DNA from: Pseudanabaena sp. M53BS1SP1A06MG | GTDB lineage: Bacteria > Cyanobacteriota > Cyanobacteriia > Pseudanabaenales > Pseudanabaenaceae | Assembly (NCBI GenBank): GCA_020404105.1 | Contig: JADBWH010000074.1 | Span: 1-64,000 of the forward strand | Direction of reading: 5' to 3' | DNA: 64,000 nt | Shown: positions 17,983 to 27,071 of the stretch, in pieces | How the letters are laid out: every line of letters starts with the position of its first letter | Position numbering within the stretch: position 1 is the first letter of the stretch | Made by a program: the position numbers and the translations under genes | Notes under the pieces: generated by a model | The model's input: only the letters and a program-made list of their open reading frames with translations | What the model was told of the DNA's origin: nothing | Database searches by the model: none

Positions 17983-19158
17983 CTAAAACATATCGGCGGG
18001 ATCGGCGGACTGTAATTTGCGAGTAGCGATCGCCCCTGACAACAGACACATAAACAGGGTTAAAAATAGAACTAACCCAGCACGTGCAAGGGTCATATAG
18101 ATCGGTAAGGCTGTGGCTTTGGCGGCGAGGGAATATAAACCTAAGGGCAAAATCAACCCAGGTATAAATCCTAAGACTGCCAAAATAATCGCTTCTTCTA
18201 AGACGATACTGAGTAAATAGCTGTGGCGATAGCCCATCGCTTTGAAAGTGGCATATTCCTTCAAGTGAGCATTCACATCCGTAGAAAGTACTTGATAGAC
18301 AATCACTACGCCCACGACAAACGCCATCGCTGCTCCCATAGTGAAGATAAATCCAATCGGGCTTTCTTTGCGCCAATAGGCTTGCTCATCTTCGATAAAG
18401 TCTGCTAAGGTCATGACTTTGACATCATCAGGAAGATGTTTTTTTAGAGCTTCCACAATCTGGACGGGATCTTTTCCTGCTTCAATATCAATTAATCCTA
18501 AGCTGATACTGCCGACATCACGTTTGGGAAATAGTAAAAGAAAATTTTGATCGCTGGTCATTAAAATGCCATCGGTTCCAAAGGATGCGCCCAGCGTAAA
18601 TAATCCACCAATATGAATTGTTCTTCCTTCTGCTTCAGTGGCGATCGCTTTTCCTGCATCCACCAGCGCGATCGTTGATTGATAATCACCTCTCGAACCG
18701 CGATCGAATAAAACCACATCGGGAAGTTTAATCTTATTTAACTGTTGATTGACTTCTGGTAAGCGAAAGGGAGGATGATCGGGACTAAAACCAATCACTT
18801 GAATCGTTGCTTCCCTGCGAGTTTGGGGATTTTTCCACATCAGGTTGTTGGAATAGAGTGGTTGGGCGGCAATTACCCCAGGGATATCCATTGCCTGATA
18901 GAGTCTGCGCCGCGTAAATGTCGATAGATTTTGGGTGTTCTTGGCTTTGGGACTGACTAATACGATGTCACTATTGAGGGCGCGGCGAATTTGAGTGTTA
19001 CTTTCATAGAGAGAGGATTGGAATCCAAGCTGCATAAACAGCAAGATATCGGCAAAGGCAATTCCCGATAAGGCGACTAGCAAGCGACTGCGACTGTGAC
19101 TAAGCTGCAACCAGCCAAGGGGTGTGCGGCGTTTGAGTTGTTTGATCCATCCAATCAT
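17983..19158 (-). CDS. devC: DevC-type ABC exporter permease
   Basis: A 391-residue permease with one N-terminal helix, a large extracytoplasmic domain (about 45-265) and three C-terminal helices, ending in the DevC-typical LQSADPADMF. The early ...RRTPLGWLQLSHSRSRLLVAL is characteristic of the DevC family. Its start codon overlaps the stop of devB by 4 bp, so the two are translationally coupled. It forms the membrane part of the exporter with DevA. Confidence 0.93.
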   Translation of the reverse strand: MIGWIKQLKRRTPLGWLQLSHSRSRLLVALSGIAFADILLFMQLGFQSSLYESNTQIRRALNSDIVLVSPKAKNTQNLSTFTRRRLYQAMDIPGVIAAQPLYSNNLMWKNPQTRREATIQVIGFSPDHPPFRLPEVNQQLNKIKLPDVVLFDRGSRGDYQSTIALVDAGKAIATEAEGRTIHIGGLFTLGASFGTDGILMTSDQNFLLLFPKRDVGSISLGLIDIEAGKDPVQIVEALKKHLPDDVKVMTLADFIEDEQAYWRKESPIGFIFTMGAAMAFVVGVVIVYQVLSTDVNAHLKEYATFKAMGYRHSYLLSIVLEEAIILAVLGFIPGLILPLGLYSLAAKATALPIYMTLARAGLVLFLTLFMCLLSGAIATRKLQSADPADMF

Positions 19159-20351
19159 TGGCTTATCTCAACTTGAACTTGCAAATTAGTGAAGTTCGCG
19201 GCAATTTGACTAGATGCTCGATCCAGCTTGATATGCACTTCGATCACGCGGTCATCAATATTTTTGCTGGGATCGGTGTTGATTACCGATTGTCGCCGCA
19301 CTTTGCGATCGATGCGTTCCACTGTTCCCTTTAACTTTTCAGGGATAGCTTCAGAATTACAAAGTACGGATTGTCCAATGCGGATTTTTTGAATGTCACT
19401 TTGGTAAACCTCAGCGATCGCATACATCCGATCGATTTGTCCAATTTCCACAATCCCATTACTGGAAATCACTTCCCCTGCGCGGGTATGAATATCCATT
19501 ACCACGCCATCTTGAGGAGCGCGAACATAGGTCTGCTCTAAGTTGGCTTCTGCTTGTTGGACTGAGGCGATCGCCCGATCCAGTTCCGCCACTAAAACAT
19601 CGACATCAACGGGGCGAACTTCACTAATTTGGTCTAAAGTGGCGATCGCCCGATCAAGTTCTGGTCTCATCGTGGTTTCAAGTCTGGTTAATTCGGCTTC
19701 AGCCTGTTGCAGACTACGCTGAGCGGTGGCAAGGACGAGTTGTTTACTGTCCCGTTGGGAATTGGAAATCGCGCCTTGATTAGAGAGAGATTGATAACGC
19801 TGGGCTTCAATTTGAGCATTTTGGACTTCTGCGGCTAAGCGTTCTACATTGGCTCGTTGAGAAGCGATCGCGGCTGATTGATTAGCGCCTAGTCGCGTGA
19901 TTTCCGCCTGTTGCGCTCCCACGGCTCCTGTCTTTGCACCCGCCTCAACTTGAGCAAGTCTGGCTTGGACTACCTGTACATCTCTTTGGGCTTGGTTGAG
20001 CGCCGCTTGCAGGCGATCGCGGCTTGCCAAAATCGCAATGACTTGTCCCGCCTTAACCCGATCGCCTTCTTTGACCAGTAATTTACTAATTCGATTTTCT
20101 TGTGTGGAAGTTGCCGCCGCTAATTTGACAATTTCGCCCTGTGGTTCCAGTCTACCGAGAGCGGTTACGGTGGTAACGATCAGGGGCGTGGCAGCATTTT
20201 GTGACAACTGTTGGGAGATCTGCGCTTGCCGATTGAGGTACATGCCTCCTGCGATCGCTGCCACTAGAGCCACACCCGTTAATGCGATTCCATAACGGTT
20301 TAGCTTGAATAATGGGAACCCACGATTAATTCGTTCTTGCATAGTCGGCAA
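19155..20351 (-). CDS. devB: DevB-type membrane fusion protein (HlyD family)
   Basis: A 398-residue periplasmic adaptor with one N-terminal membrane helix (ALTGVALVAAIAGGMYL), a lipoyl-like half motif (RLEPQGEIVKLAA), a long coiled-coil hairpin (about 110-250, rich in Gln/Ala/Glu) and the second lipoyl half (VRAPQDGVVMDIHTRAGEV). It links the DevC/DevA pump to an outer-membrane TolC-like channel, which is not in this window. It is the first gene of the operon and starts 37 bp from the palindromic operator at 20388. Confidence 0.92.
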   Translation of the reverse strand: MPTMQERINRGFPLFKLNRYGIALTGVALVAAIAGGMYLNRQAQISQQLSQNAATPLIVTTVTALGRLEPQGEIVKLAAATSTQENRISKLLVKEGDRVKAGQVIAILASRDRLQAALNQAQRDVQVVQARLAQVEAGAKTGAVGAQQAEITRLGANQSAAIASQRANVERLAAEVQNAQIEAQRYQSLSNQGAISNSQRDSKQLVLATAQRSLQQAEAELTRLETTMRPELDRAIATLDQISEVRPVDVDVLVAELDRAIASVQQAEANLEQTYVRAPQDGVVMDIHTRAGEVISSNGIVEIGQIDRMYAIAEVYQSDIQKIRIGQSVLCNSEAIPEKLKGTVERIDRKVRRQSVINTDPSKNIDDRVIEVHIKLDRASSQIAANFTNLQVQVEISQ

Positions 20352-20387
20352 TCTCCTGAAATTGATATAAGCCGATTTATCTTATAG

Positions 20388-20439
20388 ATTATTTTACTAC
20401 ACAGTTTAGTAACTTTACCAAACTGTGTAGTAAAATAAT
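20388..20439. promoter_or_regulatory. TetR operator between devB and tetR genes
   Basis: Two perfect 20-bp inverted arms (20388-20407 and 20420-20439, beginning ATTATTTTACTACACAGTTT) around a 12-bp spacer. It lies almost centrally between the devB start (37 bp away) and the tetR start (36 bp away). The core ACTACACAGTTT dyad is the obvious binding site of the TetR protein, controlling both directions. Confidence 0.8.
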
Positions 20440-20474
20440 GTTAAGTAATCTTAAATATTTACACAGCCATTCCC

Positions 20475-21116
20475 ATGAGCCTTTTTTCTGTTCGCAGCGA
20501 AATTGATGAGAGTATTAATGAAAACCGCGATCGCAAATTCATGAACAAATCGGAAATGATCCTCAATAGTGCCATGCAGGAATTTACGGCAAATGGATTT
20601 GTCGCGGCGAACATGGATCGAATTGCGATCGCGGCGGGAGTCTCCAAACCCACGATTTATAGTTACTTTAAAGACAAAGAAGGTCTATTTGCAGCATTAA
20701 TTCAGCAATTATCGCCGAAAGAATTTCTGCTTAATTTTGAAGATCCAATGTTGTTGGAACTGCCCCCAGCAAGTTTTTTACGACATCTAGCCACGAACAT
20801 ATTGTCCAAATTTTCCACAGGTCAATCTTTCCTCACTTTCATTCGGTTAACCCTTGGTGAGTCAGAGCGGTTTCCTGAACTAGCACAATCCTTTGTCCGC
20901 TCGATTCAAAAACCAATGATTGCTGGATTAAGTGCATATTTTAAAAATCATGCCGATCTTGATTATGCTGACCCAGAAATTGCCGCCAGAATGTTTGTGG
21001 GTACGTTAATGCACTACGTCATCACCCATGAGATTTTGCATGGTCAGGAGATTTTACCCATAGAGCAGAACCGATTGATTAATGGCTTAGTGGAGATGAT
21101 GATCAGGGAAAAATGA
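20475..21116 (+). CDS. TetR/AcrR-family repressor
   Basis: A 213-residue TetR-type regulator. The N-terminal helix-turn-helix reads FVAANMDRIAIAAGVSKPTIYSYFKDKEGLF, written here in parts: AAGVSKPTIYSYF is the recognition helix. The frame starts at 20475, but an ATG at 20541 (MNKSEMILNSAM) would give a more usual N-terminus. The C-terminal ligand domain resembles that of AcrR-type drug sensors. It is divergent from devBCA and presumably represses it through the operator at 20388-20439. Confidence 0.9.
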   Translation: MSLFSVRSEIDESINENRDRKFMNKSEMILNSAMQEFTANGFVAANMDRIAIAAGVSKPTIYSYFKDKEGLFAALIQQLSPKEFLLNFEDPMLLELPPASFLRHLATNILSKFSTGQSFLTFIRLTLGESERFPELAQSFVRSIQKPMIAGLSAYFKNHADLDYADPEIAARMFVGTLMHYVITHEILHGQEILPIEQNRLINGLVEMMIREK

Positions 21117-21155
21117 TTGGCGAACGCAAGACTCACGCATTAGTCCTGCGTTCAC

Positions 21156-22949
21156 TTAAAAACCAAGCGCTCTTGCCCCTTGGTAAAAGACAAAACTTGC
21201 AATCCAAGCTAGTCCCAGTGACCATCCTACAGATAGCATCGCAAATTTGACACTCTTTGATTCGCTCTTGATCACGGCAATCGTGGATAAACAAGGCACA
21301 TATAGCAATGTGAATAGCATAAAACTATAGCCCTGTACCCAATCAATTTGCTGCGCGATCGCACCTGCCAAATTTCCATCGTCAGCCTGACCGTAGATTA
21401 CGGCGAGTCCTCCCAACACAATCTCTTTGGCAATAAAGCCAAAAAACAAGGCGATCGTCATCTGTGGATTGATTCCGAGAGGCGCGAACAAAGGCTGTAA
21501 TGCTTGCCCAATCATGCCAGAAAGAGTTTGAGGGCTTGCTGTCGGTACATCGGTAGGAAGATTATTCAATAGCCAGATGGCAATCACTCCAAAAATGATG
21601 AATTTTCGTGACCAAATCCAGAAGTGTTTCACCTCACACCAAGCGCGGACGAGAATCTGCTTCATAGTTGGCAAACGATAGGGCGGAAGTTCTAGCACTA
21701 ATGGTTCTTGGCTGGGGAATTTACCTTTAAATAGAGCCGCAGTGAGAAGTGCTGCTGCAAAACTAAATAGATATAAACTGAAAATAACTTTAGAGGACTG
21801 ATCGGGTGCAAACAGGGCTGTAGACATAAACAGAAATACGTTTAATCTTGCTGAGCATAGGGAAAAAGGAATTACTAACATCGACAACATTCGCAAACTA
21901 GGCGATCGCATTACTCTCGTTCCCAAAATCGCAGGCACGTTGCATCCAAACCCCATCAACGACATCACAAATGAGCGTCCATCTAATCCCAATCTTTCCA
22001 TCAGAGCATCCATCAAAAAAGCAGCTCTAGATAGATATCCACTATCCTCAACGATCGCCATGCAAAGAAAAAACAGAAAAATCACAGGCAGAAATGCTGC
22101 TACAGTGCCAATACCAACATATAACCCATCAATTAAAAATCCTTTTATAAAAGCAGGTAACGTTGAGAGTAAAGGCTCCAAGGCAATTCCCTTAAACCAG
22201 TCCAGCCCATTACCAAGCAATTTTTGCAATGGTGTGCCGATCGCATAGATGGCTTGAAATATTAAATACATTGCGCCAAAAAAAATCGGCAAGCCCAACA
22301 ATGGATGTAATAGAATCCGATCTAGCCGCCTAGTCCATTGATCCGCAAGTCTTAGGGGCATTTGTACAGCGCCATCGAGAATTTCCTTGAGGTCATTCGC
22401 GAGTTGCCGATCGCTTAGTAAATTTTTTTCCAGTCCTTCAACTTGAACTAAGTCTTGGTGCTGCTGAAGGGATTCGGTAATCGTAGCGATCGCCTTCTGA
22501 TAGCCCATCCCATACTTAGCGCTAATTGGCATCACAGGGATTCCCAGACGCTGCGCTAATAAATCAGGCTGTACTTTTACCCCAAATCGATTTGCCTCAT
22601 CAGCCATATTTAGCAGTAATACGGCGGGCAGCCCTAATTGCTTGATTTGGAGAGGCAAAATCATTTGGCGATCGATCTGGGTAGTATTGAGAATTATTAG
22701 GACTAAATTGAGTGGGGTTTTCTCTAGAAAGCATCTCACCACCGCTTCATCTTCAGAAAATCCACGTAAGTCATAAATTCCTGGCAAATCAATAACTTCC
22801 ACAGACTCATTACCTAATTTTACCTCTGCCATCATTAGGTCAACTGTAATTCCTGGCCAGTTACCAATATGGGCATGGGAGCCAGTAAATCGGTTAAAAA
22901 AGGTGGATTTACCTGTATTTGGCATTCCCAAAACTGCAATTTGCTTCAT
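21156..22949 (-). CDS. feoB: Ferrous iron transporter FeoB
   Basis: A 597-residue FeoB. The N-terminal GTPase domain has G1 GMPNTGKST, G3 DLPGIYDL and G4 NMADE. The membrane part has two Gate segments; the first contains the functional cysteine region GFGCNVPAILGTRVM. The length is typical of compact FeoB. It imports Fe2+, the iron form that is stable when oxygen is low or sulfide is present. It overlaps feoA by 4 bp. Confidence 0.95.
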   Translation of the reverse strand: MKQIAVLGMPNTGKSTFFNRFTGSHAHIGNWPGITVDLMMAEVKLGNESVEVIDLPGIYDLRGFSEDEAVVRCFLEKTPLNLVLIILNTTQIDRQMILPLQIKQLGLPAVLLLNMADEANRFGVKVQPDLLAQRLGIPVMPISAKYGMGYQKAIATITESLQQHQDLVQVEGLEKNLLSDRQLANDLKEILDGAVQMPLRLADQWTRRLDRILLHPLLGLPIFFGAMYLIFQAIYAIGTPLQKLLGNGLDWFKGIALEPLLSTLPAFIKGFLIDGLYVGIGTVAAFLPVIFLFFLCMAIVEDSGYLSRAAFLMDALMERLGLDGRSFVMSLMGFGCNVPAILGTRVMRSPSLRMLSMLVIPFSLCSARLNVFLFMSTALFAPDQSSKVIFSLYLFSFAAALLTAALFKGKFPSQEPLVLELPPYRLPTMKQILVRAWCEVKHFWIWSRKFIIFGVIAIWLLNNLPTDVPTASPQTLSGMIGQALQPLFAPLGINPQMTIALFFGFIAKEIVLGGLAVIYGQADDGNLAGAIAQQIDWVQGYSFMLFTLLYVPCLSTIAVIKSESKSVKFAMLSVGWSLGLAWIASFVFYQGARALGF

Positions 22950-23194
22950 GCCACATCTCCGATGGCAGCGATCGAAATCAGACGAGCATCACAGCGCCGC
23001 AGCATGACTTCGGTCATCCCAACCTGTACATGCAATGGACCTTTCATCCATCCTCCTTGTCGCAGCACATGGATTCTTTGACCACAGCGAAATCCTAATG
23101 CATTGAAGCGGTGTTGTAGCCCAGTGTCAACATGCATGGCAAGGATAGTTGCAGACTGACCGGCTTTGAGATCGGCAAGGTGGGGATTAGACAT
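22946..23194 (-). CDS. feoA: Ferrous iron transport protein FeoA
   Basis: An 82-residue SH3-like FeoA protein (LADLKAGQSATILAM, then LGFRCGQRIHVLRQGG). It is a small cytoplasmic partner that supports FeoB. It is first in the feoAB operon, and its stop overlaps the feoB start. The 115-bp leader holds an AT-rich partial dyad that could be a Fur site, but the match is weak. Confidence 0.93.
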   Translation of the reverse strand: MSNPHLADLKAGQSATILAMHVDTGLQHRFNALGFRCGQRIHVLRQGGWMKGPLHVQVGMTEVMLRRCDARLISIAAIGDVA

Positions 23195-23309
23195 AGGACG
23201 CTCACATTGGCTAATTAATTGACTATTATTCTCAATAGTATACCGCTCTTATATAGAAACAAATAAAGTTTTTCGGGTGATTGCTTTTATCTTCTAAATT
23301 CAAATCAAT

Positions 23310-24611
23310 TTACTCGTTCATATTTCTGTAAGTGGCGACCGCAGATGGCGATACACGGCTGAGGTAGCAGAAAATCCAATATTTGAAGATCGAATCTAAA
23401 ACCACTGGGAAAGTCGCAATGAATAGGTAGATAAAATCCCTATTTTCAGGTATGCCCAAATGCCTTAGAATCCCTTCCATGACTACCTCCCATCCGTGCG
23501 AAGAGTGGAATCCTACGAACACATCGGTAAACAAAATAATCAAGAAGGCTTTCGCACTTTCGTTCAAACCGTAAATTTTTTCATCTAAAAAATCTTTGAG
23601 GATTTCTACACTTCTTTTACCAGCGATCAGAATCCATGCAAATGCGATCGCGGAAAGGATATCGGCAAAGATATTTTGCAAGGCATTAGAGCCTTCATGT
23701 TCGCTCTTTCTGGCAACTTCAATGCTTTTTTGATGCACCATCTTTTCCACATCTTCTGTAGAAAGATTGGGGGTTTTACCAATATTTATCTCAAACTTAA
23801 TCTTTTTCTCAAAAGCCTCAACCTCTTCGATCGCTTCTCTTTCTAACTGTGAATTGAGTGAAATCTCTAACAGATTAGCGGCTTGAAAGTGCGAAAAAAT
23901 TGGCGAGAAAATAAAATTCTTGGAAACCTGCTGTGTTACGAGGGGAATGATAATTAAAATCGCCAGAAACTTTAAAGCTCTTTTGGTGCGGTATCGTGAG
24001 AGTTGAAATTCTTTGATAACATCGGCTTCAGTATTCGATCTGCGTTCACGATTATATTTTGTAAAACTAGGAAAAATTGATCGTAGCAAAGGAACTGGTT
24101 TATTCGCTAAAATCTCTGGTTCTGGTATTGTACTAGCTGCAAGTTTTTCATCTCGATCTAGCTCTGGGGATTTGCTGACAACTAGGGATTCTTCAAGATG
24201 ATGGGAATCTAAAATAGAATCTAAGAGTGATAGTTCTGAGTCTTTGTAGCGAGCTAAAACTTGATCTACTACCGCCAATTTATTGAGAATTTGTTTTGCC
24301 TTTTGACTAGTTTGGTCTTCAGGATTGGGCGCGATCGCACTAGCCATCCGAAACTCAGCTAAACTCCATTGCATTTTGCGTAACAACTGATGCAGCTTCG
24401 TTTGCAAATAGGCTGTCGTTGTTGTATTCCCCTCTAGTTGACGGGTCGCATTAGCATCAATCTTTTTGCCATCAAGATATTCTGTTTCCAGATCTTGAAT
24501 TGCGATCGCTGCTTTAAAAGCTCGATCTAGTGATCGCAGATGCGTATCACGAAACCATCGATAAATATTACGGGTAAACCCTTCAACGGGTGCTGGGGTA
24601 ATTAATTTCAT
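23310..24611 (-). CDS. pxcA: Proton extrusion protein PxcA
   Basis: A 433-residue protein of the PxcA/CemA (CotA) family. The cytoplasmic N-terminal half has the family opening EGFTRNIYRWFRDTHLRSLD and a variable linker; the C-terminal half has four membrane helices, starting near FLAILIIIPLVTQQV and ending with the conserved SRVSPSAVATYRNMNE. It is needed for light-driven proton release and pH and inorganic-carbon homeostasis in cyanobacteria. It stands alone. A nearly perfect copy of the AT-rich palindrome lies 122 bp upstream (24733-24750). Confidence 0.95.
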   Translation of the reverse strand: MKLITPAPVEGFTRNIYRWFRDTHLRSLDRAFKAAIAIQDLETEYLDGKKIDANATRQLEGNTTTTAYLQTKLHQLLRKMQWSLAEFRMASAIAPNPEDQTSQKAKQILNKLAVVDQVLARYKDSELSLLDSILDSHHLEESLVVSKSPELDRDEKLAASTIPEPEILANKPVPLLRSIFPSFTKYNRERRSNTEADVIKEFQLSRYRTKRALKFLAILIIIPLVTQQVSKNFIFSPIFSHFQAANLLEISLNSQLEREAIEEVEAFEKKIKFEINIGKTPNLSTEDVEKMVHQKSIEVARKSEHEGSNALQNIFADILSAIAFAWILIAGKRSVEILKDFLDEKIYGLNESAKAFLIILFTDVFVGFHSSHGWEVVMEGILRHLGIPENRDFIYLFIATFPVVLDSIFKYWIFCYLSRVSPSAVATYRNMNE

Positions 24612-24732
24612 AGGACTGTGATCGCAAAAAATTAATATCTGGTATTAATAACTAACCTAGAGACTCACTAACAGCTAAGAAGATCTACAGGCGAACATAC
24701 CCTAGTTAAAGCAATCTTAGCTCAAGCATATT

Positions 24733-24750
24733 ATTATATAGCAATATAAT
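24733..24750. promoter_or_regulatory. Copy E of recurring 18-bp AT-rich palindrome
   Basis: ATTATATAGCAATATAAT matches the model at 17 of 18 positions and is a clean dyad (ATTATAT-N4-ATATAAT). It lies between pxcA (starting at 24611 in the other direction) and the 3' end of the GNAT gene, so only pxcA could be its target. Confidence 0.4.
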
Positions 24751-24827
24751 TGAAAATACATTACTATAATCCTAACCAAGTTGGGAGTTCACTAGCATCT
24801 GCACACTGATCGGAGCGTTAGCAATTT

Positions 24828-25352
24828 TCACCAATGCTCTGGAGAATTAAGCGATCGAGCGCATAAAATCTGACCATTTGCCGACTCAAAGGCACGATCC
24901 TTCAGCGTGATCGCCATCCATGCCTCGCGATACGGTAGTTCATAGGGTGGAGAAAAATGGTGATTGTGGGAAAAGCCATATCGACTGTAATACTTCGGAT
25001 CGCCTAGAACAAACACTAGATCGGTGCTTCTATTTTTCAGCATTTGTAGTCCGCGTTCGATAAGCGCCCGCCCGACACCCTTTCGCTGAAAAGCGCTTGC
25101 CACCGCCAGTGGCGCAAGAATGTAGGCGACTATTTCCTCACTGTCCTTCACCTTTACGGTGCTAAATATAATGCTCCCAACGATATCTGTCTCGTTTTCG
25201 GCAATCAAGGCAAGCAAAGGCTTTGCGGTTTCATCTGCCAGCAAATCAATCGCCAACCTTGATACCGCAAAGCCATCCTCTTTGCCAAAAGCGTCAAGAT
25301 GTAGATTCCTAATCAGATCGGAATCGTCTGTCGTAGCCTCTCGAATTTTCAT
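24828..25352 (-). CDS. GNAT-family N-acetyltransferase
   Basis: A 174-residue GNAT acetyltransferase. I use the ATG at 25352 (MKIREATTDDSDLIRNL); the longer frame begins with TTG. The acetyl-CoA loop is AVASAFQRKGVGRALIERGL, in the Q/RxxGxG/A form. The fold resembles YhbS-like members. The acceptor substrate is unknown. Monocistronic as far as visible. Confidence 0.88.
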   Translation of the reverse strand: MKIREATTDDSDLIRNLHLDAFGKEDGFAVSRLAIDLLADETAKPLLALIAENETDIVGSIIFSTVKVKDSEEIVAYILAPLAVASAFQRKGVGRALIERGLQMLKNRSTDLVFVLGDPKYYSRYGFSHNHHFSPPYELPYREAWMAITLKDRAFESANGQILCARSLNSPEHW

Positions 25353-25453
25353 GGAGTTTCTCAAAATGTTAACGAAACGGGGCTAACATTTGTTATCGTT
25401 TTTGCTTATAAGGTACTACATTTTAGTTTTATTTTCGATAATTTACTTTACTT

Positions 25454-26338
25454 TCAACATTTCTGCCCTAAACCAAGTTGGGAATGTATAAGCATCTGCA
25501 TACCAATTGGTTGATTAACAAGATTAGCAATTACCCCACATTTGACCTTAAATAAACAAAAGATATTGCTGGGATTATTATTGAGAGCCTCAAAATTTCC
25601 CTGACCTTTAGCAATGATCAAGTCAACCTCAGCAAAGAGGCGGCGAAATTCTTCACTGCAATCATTTAAGAGAGTGCTAGGAGCATCGGAACCATTATTA
25701 ATTACTTCCACAATTTGATCAATCCCCACTGTATGAGCGTCAATCAGAGTTGCATCATTGAGAACAGGCGCACCACGCATCACCAACGTCACTCGTTCTG
25801 GCGGAATTTGATTGATTATTTGTTCCACTAGAAGTCGGTCAAAAGCTATTTCTCCAGCATTATCCGCTAGATATAAAACTGATTTCGCATTGGCGATCGC
25901 CTGTACAAACCGCTCTTCTTCTCCAAAAAATGGCTCAGTCAGGGCTTTGCTCAAAGACTGGCGCACCTCTGCCTCGGTGAGATTCCCGTTACTGCCCATA
26001 TCAATCACATTGCCTGCGATCGCCAGACGGGCTGCCATCAATAACGGATTTTTAGCAGCCTTGACTTCAGCCCTGAATTTAGGAATCAATTCCATCGCCA
26101 TCCGATTTTGCCAGTCTTTTGCATCATGATAGGGATCAGCCACTCCTGTTAGTTCGCGTAACCGCCGATGGATCAGTTGGGCAATTTCAGGAGGCGATTG
26201 GTTTAAGTCCATTTCTCCTGTCCAATGCAGAACATCACGGATAATTTGCTCATGAACAGAAGGATCGGGCGAAACTAACCTAGAAGCCTCTAAGGATTGA
26301 CGCAAAAGACAGGGAATGCAGTCTAAGGATGTCTTCAT
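25454..26338 (-). CDS. DUF89 / ARMT1-like damage-control phosphatase
   Basis: A 294-residue protein of the DUF89 family, whose members are metal-dependent phosphatases that remove damaged or overflow phosphometabolites. Signature elements are the N-terminal DCIPCLLRQSLEA, the metal-site segment YLADNAGEIAFDRLLVEQI and the later IIAKGQGNFEAL. The subfamily with the CxxC-type N-terminus is widespread in prokaryotes and its physiological substrate is unknown. It lies between GNAT and CsbD genes with separate leaders. Confidence 0.88.
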   Translation of the reverse strand: MKTSLDCIPCLLRQSLEASRLVSPDPSVHEQIIRDVLHWTGEMDLNQSPPEIAQLIHRRLRELTGVADPYHDAKDWQNRMAMELIPKFRAEVKAAKNPLLMAARLAIAGNVIDMGSNGNLTEAEVRQSLSKALTEPFFGEEERFVQAIANAKSVLYLADNAGEIAFDRLLVEQIINQIPPERVTLVMRGAPVLNDATLIDAHTVGIDQIVEVINNGSDAPSTLLNDCSEEFRRLFAEVDLIIAKGQGNFEALNNNPSNIFCLFKVKCGVIANLVNQPIGMQMLIHSQLGLGQKC

Positions 26339-26384
26339 AGAATGATTGGCAATCTAAAATGGATTCATGAAAGGTATAGCAGTT

Positions 26385-26789
26385 TTAGTGCCAATTTTCA
26401 CGAACTTGAGATTCTACATTTTCTGTTGCCTCACGAGCGCAATCTTCGGTTTCACAGTTCTGAGAATTGGGTTTGTAATTAGGATTCTCAATACTATTAT
26501 TGAGTCCTTCTAGGGTTTTAGCCTTAAATTGCATGGCTTTGCCAGCAGCTTGTTTTTTTGAATCGCCAGTTATATTGCCGATCTTTTCTTTAATCTTGCC
26601 CTTGACCTCGTTAATTTTATCTTCTTGCTTCATGGTTGCAATTGGAATCTGTGGTTGGCTAATGGAATCTGTGGATGAAATTGCTGCCCAACTAGATGCC
26701 GTACCAAAACCCAAGGAGATGAAAGTCACGAGTATCAATGACAAGCTAATATTGAGAAAAAAGCGACGTAACTGTTGAAGTGAAACCAT
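26385..26789 (-). CDS. CsbD-like protein with N-terminal membrane anchor
   Basis: A 134-residue protein with an N-terminal hydrophobic signal or anchor (FFLNISLSLILVTFISLGF) ending at SSWAA, followed by a CsbD-like segment (NEVKGKIKEKIGNITGDSKKQ). Cytoplasmic CsbD proteins are small stress proteins; the exported form here is unusual but also occurs in other cyanobacteria. The C-terminal tail holds two cysteines (QNCETEDC) that could form a disulfide. Confidence 0.8.
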   Translation of the reverse strand: MVSLQQLRRFFLNISLSLILVTFISLGFGTASSWAAISSTDSISQPQIPIATMKQEDKINEVKGKIKEKIGNITGDSKKQAAGKAMQFKAKTLEGLNNSIENPNYKPNSQNCETEDCAREATENVESQVRENWH

Positions 26790-27014
26790 CTTGCTTGTCT
26801 CCTAAAGAATAAATGTAAAAGGTCATATTTGAGCTAATTCGATAAATTACAACGCTTTACGCTAAGGTAAAACAAATATTTTTATTGAATTTAAGAATCT
26901 ATTGAGTAGAGTCTTAACAAAATCTGACCTCTGAAATTGATAGTGACAGGCGATCGCTTGATTTACTGGTTGAATAGGTTGAGTATAATATTAAACTTCA
27001 TCAAGTCATATATA

Positions 27015-27032
27015 GCTATATAGTTACTCTAA
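27015..27032. promoter_or_regulatory. Weak copy C of AT-rich motif
   Basis: GCTATATAGTTACTCTAA shares only the left half of the model (10 of 18). It lies 40 bp before the phosphoglycerate mutase gene and may simply be its -10 region (TATAGT). Confidence 0.2.
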
Positions 27033-27071
27033 TAAATTATTAGTCAAAACATCACTAGAGAGAGAATAATC

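Noticed and set aside
23220-23260. Fur box upstream of feoA
   Set aside because: TTGACTATTATTCTCAATAG-like sequence resembles a Fur site only in part; too weak to list.
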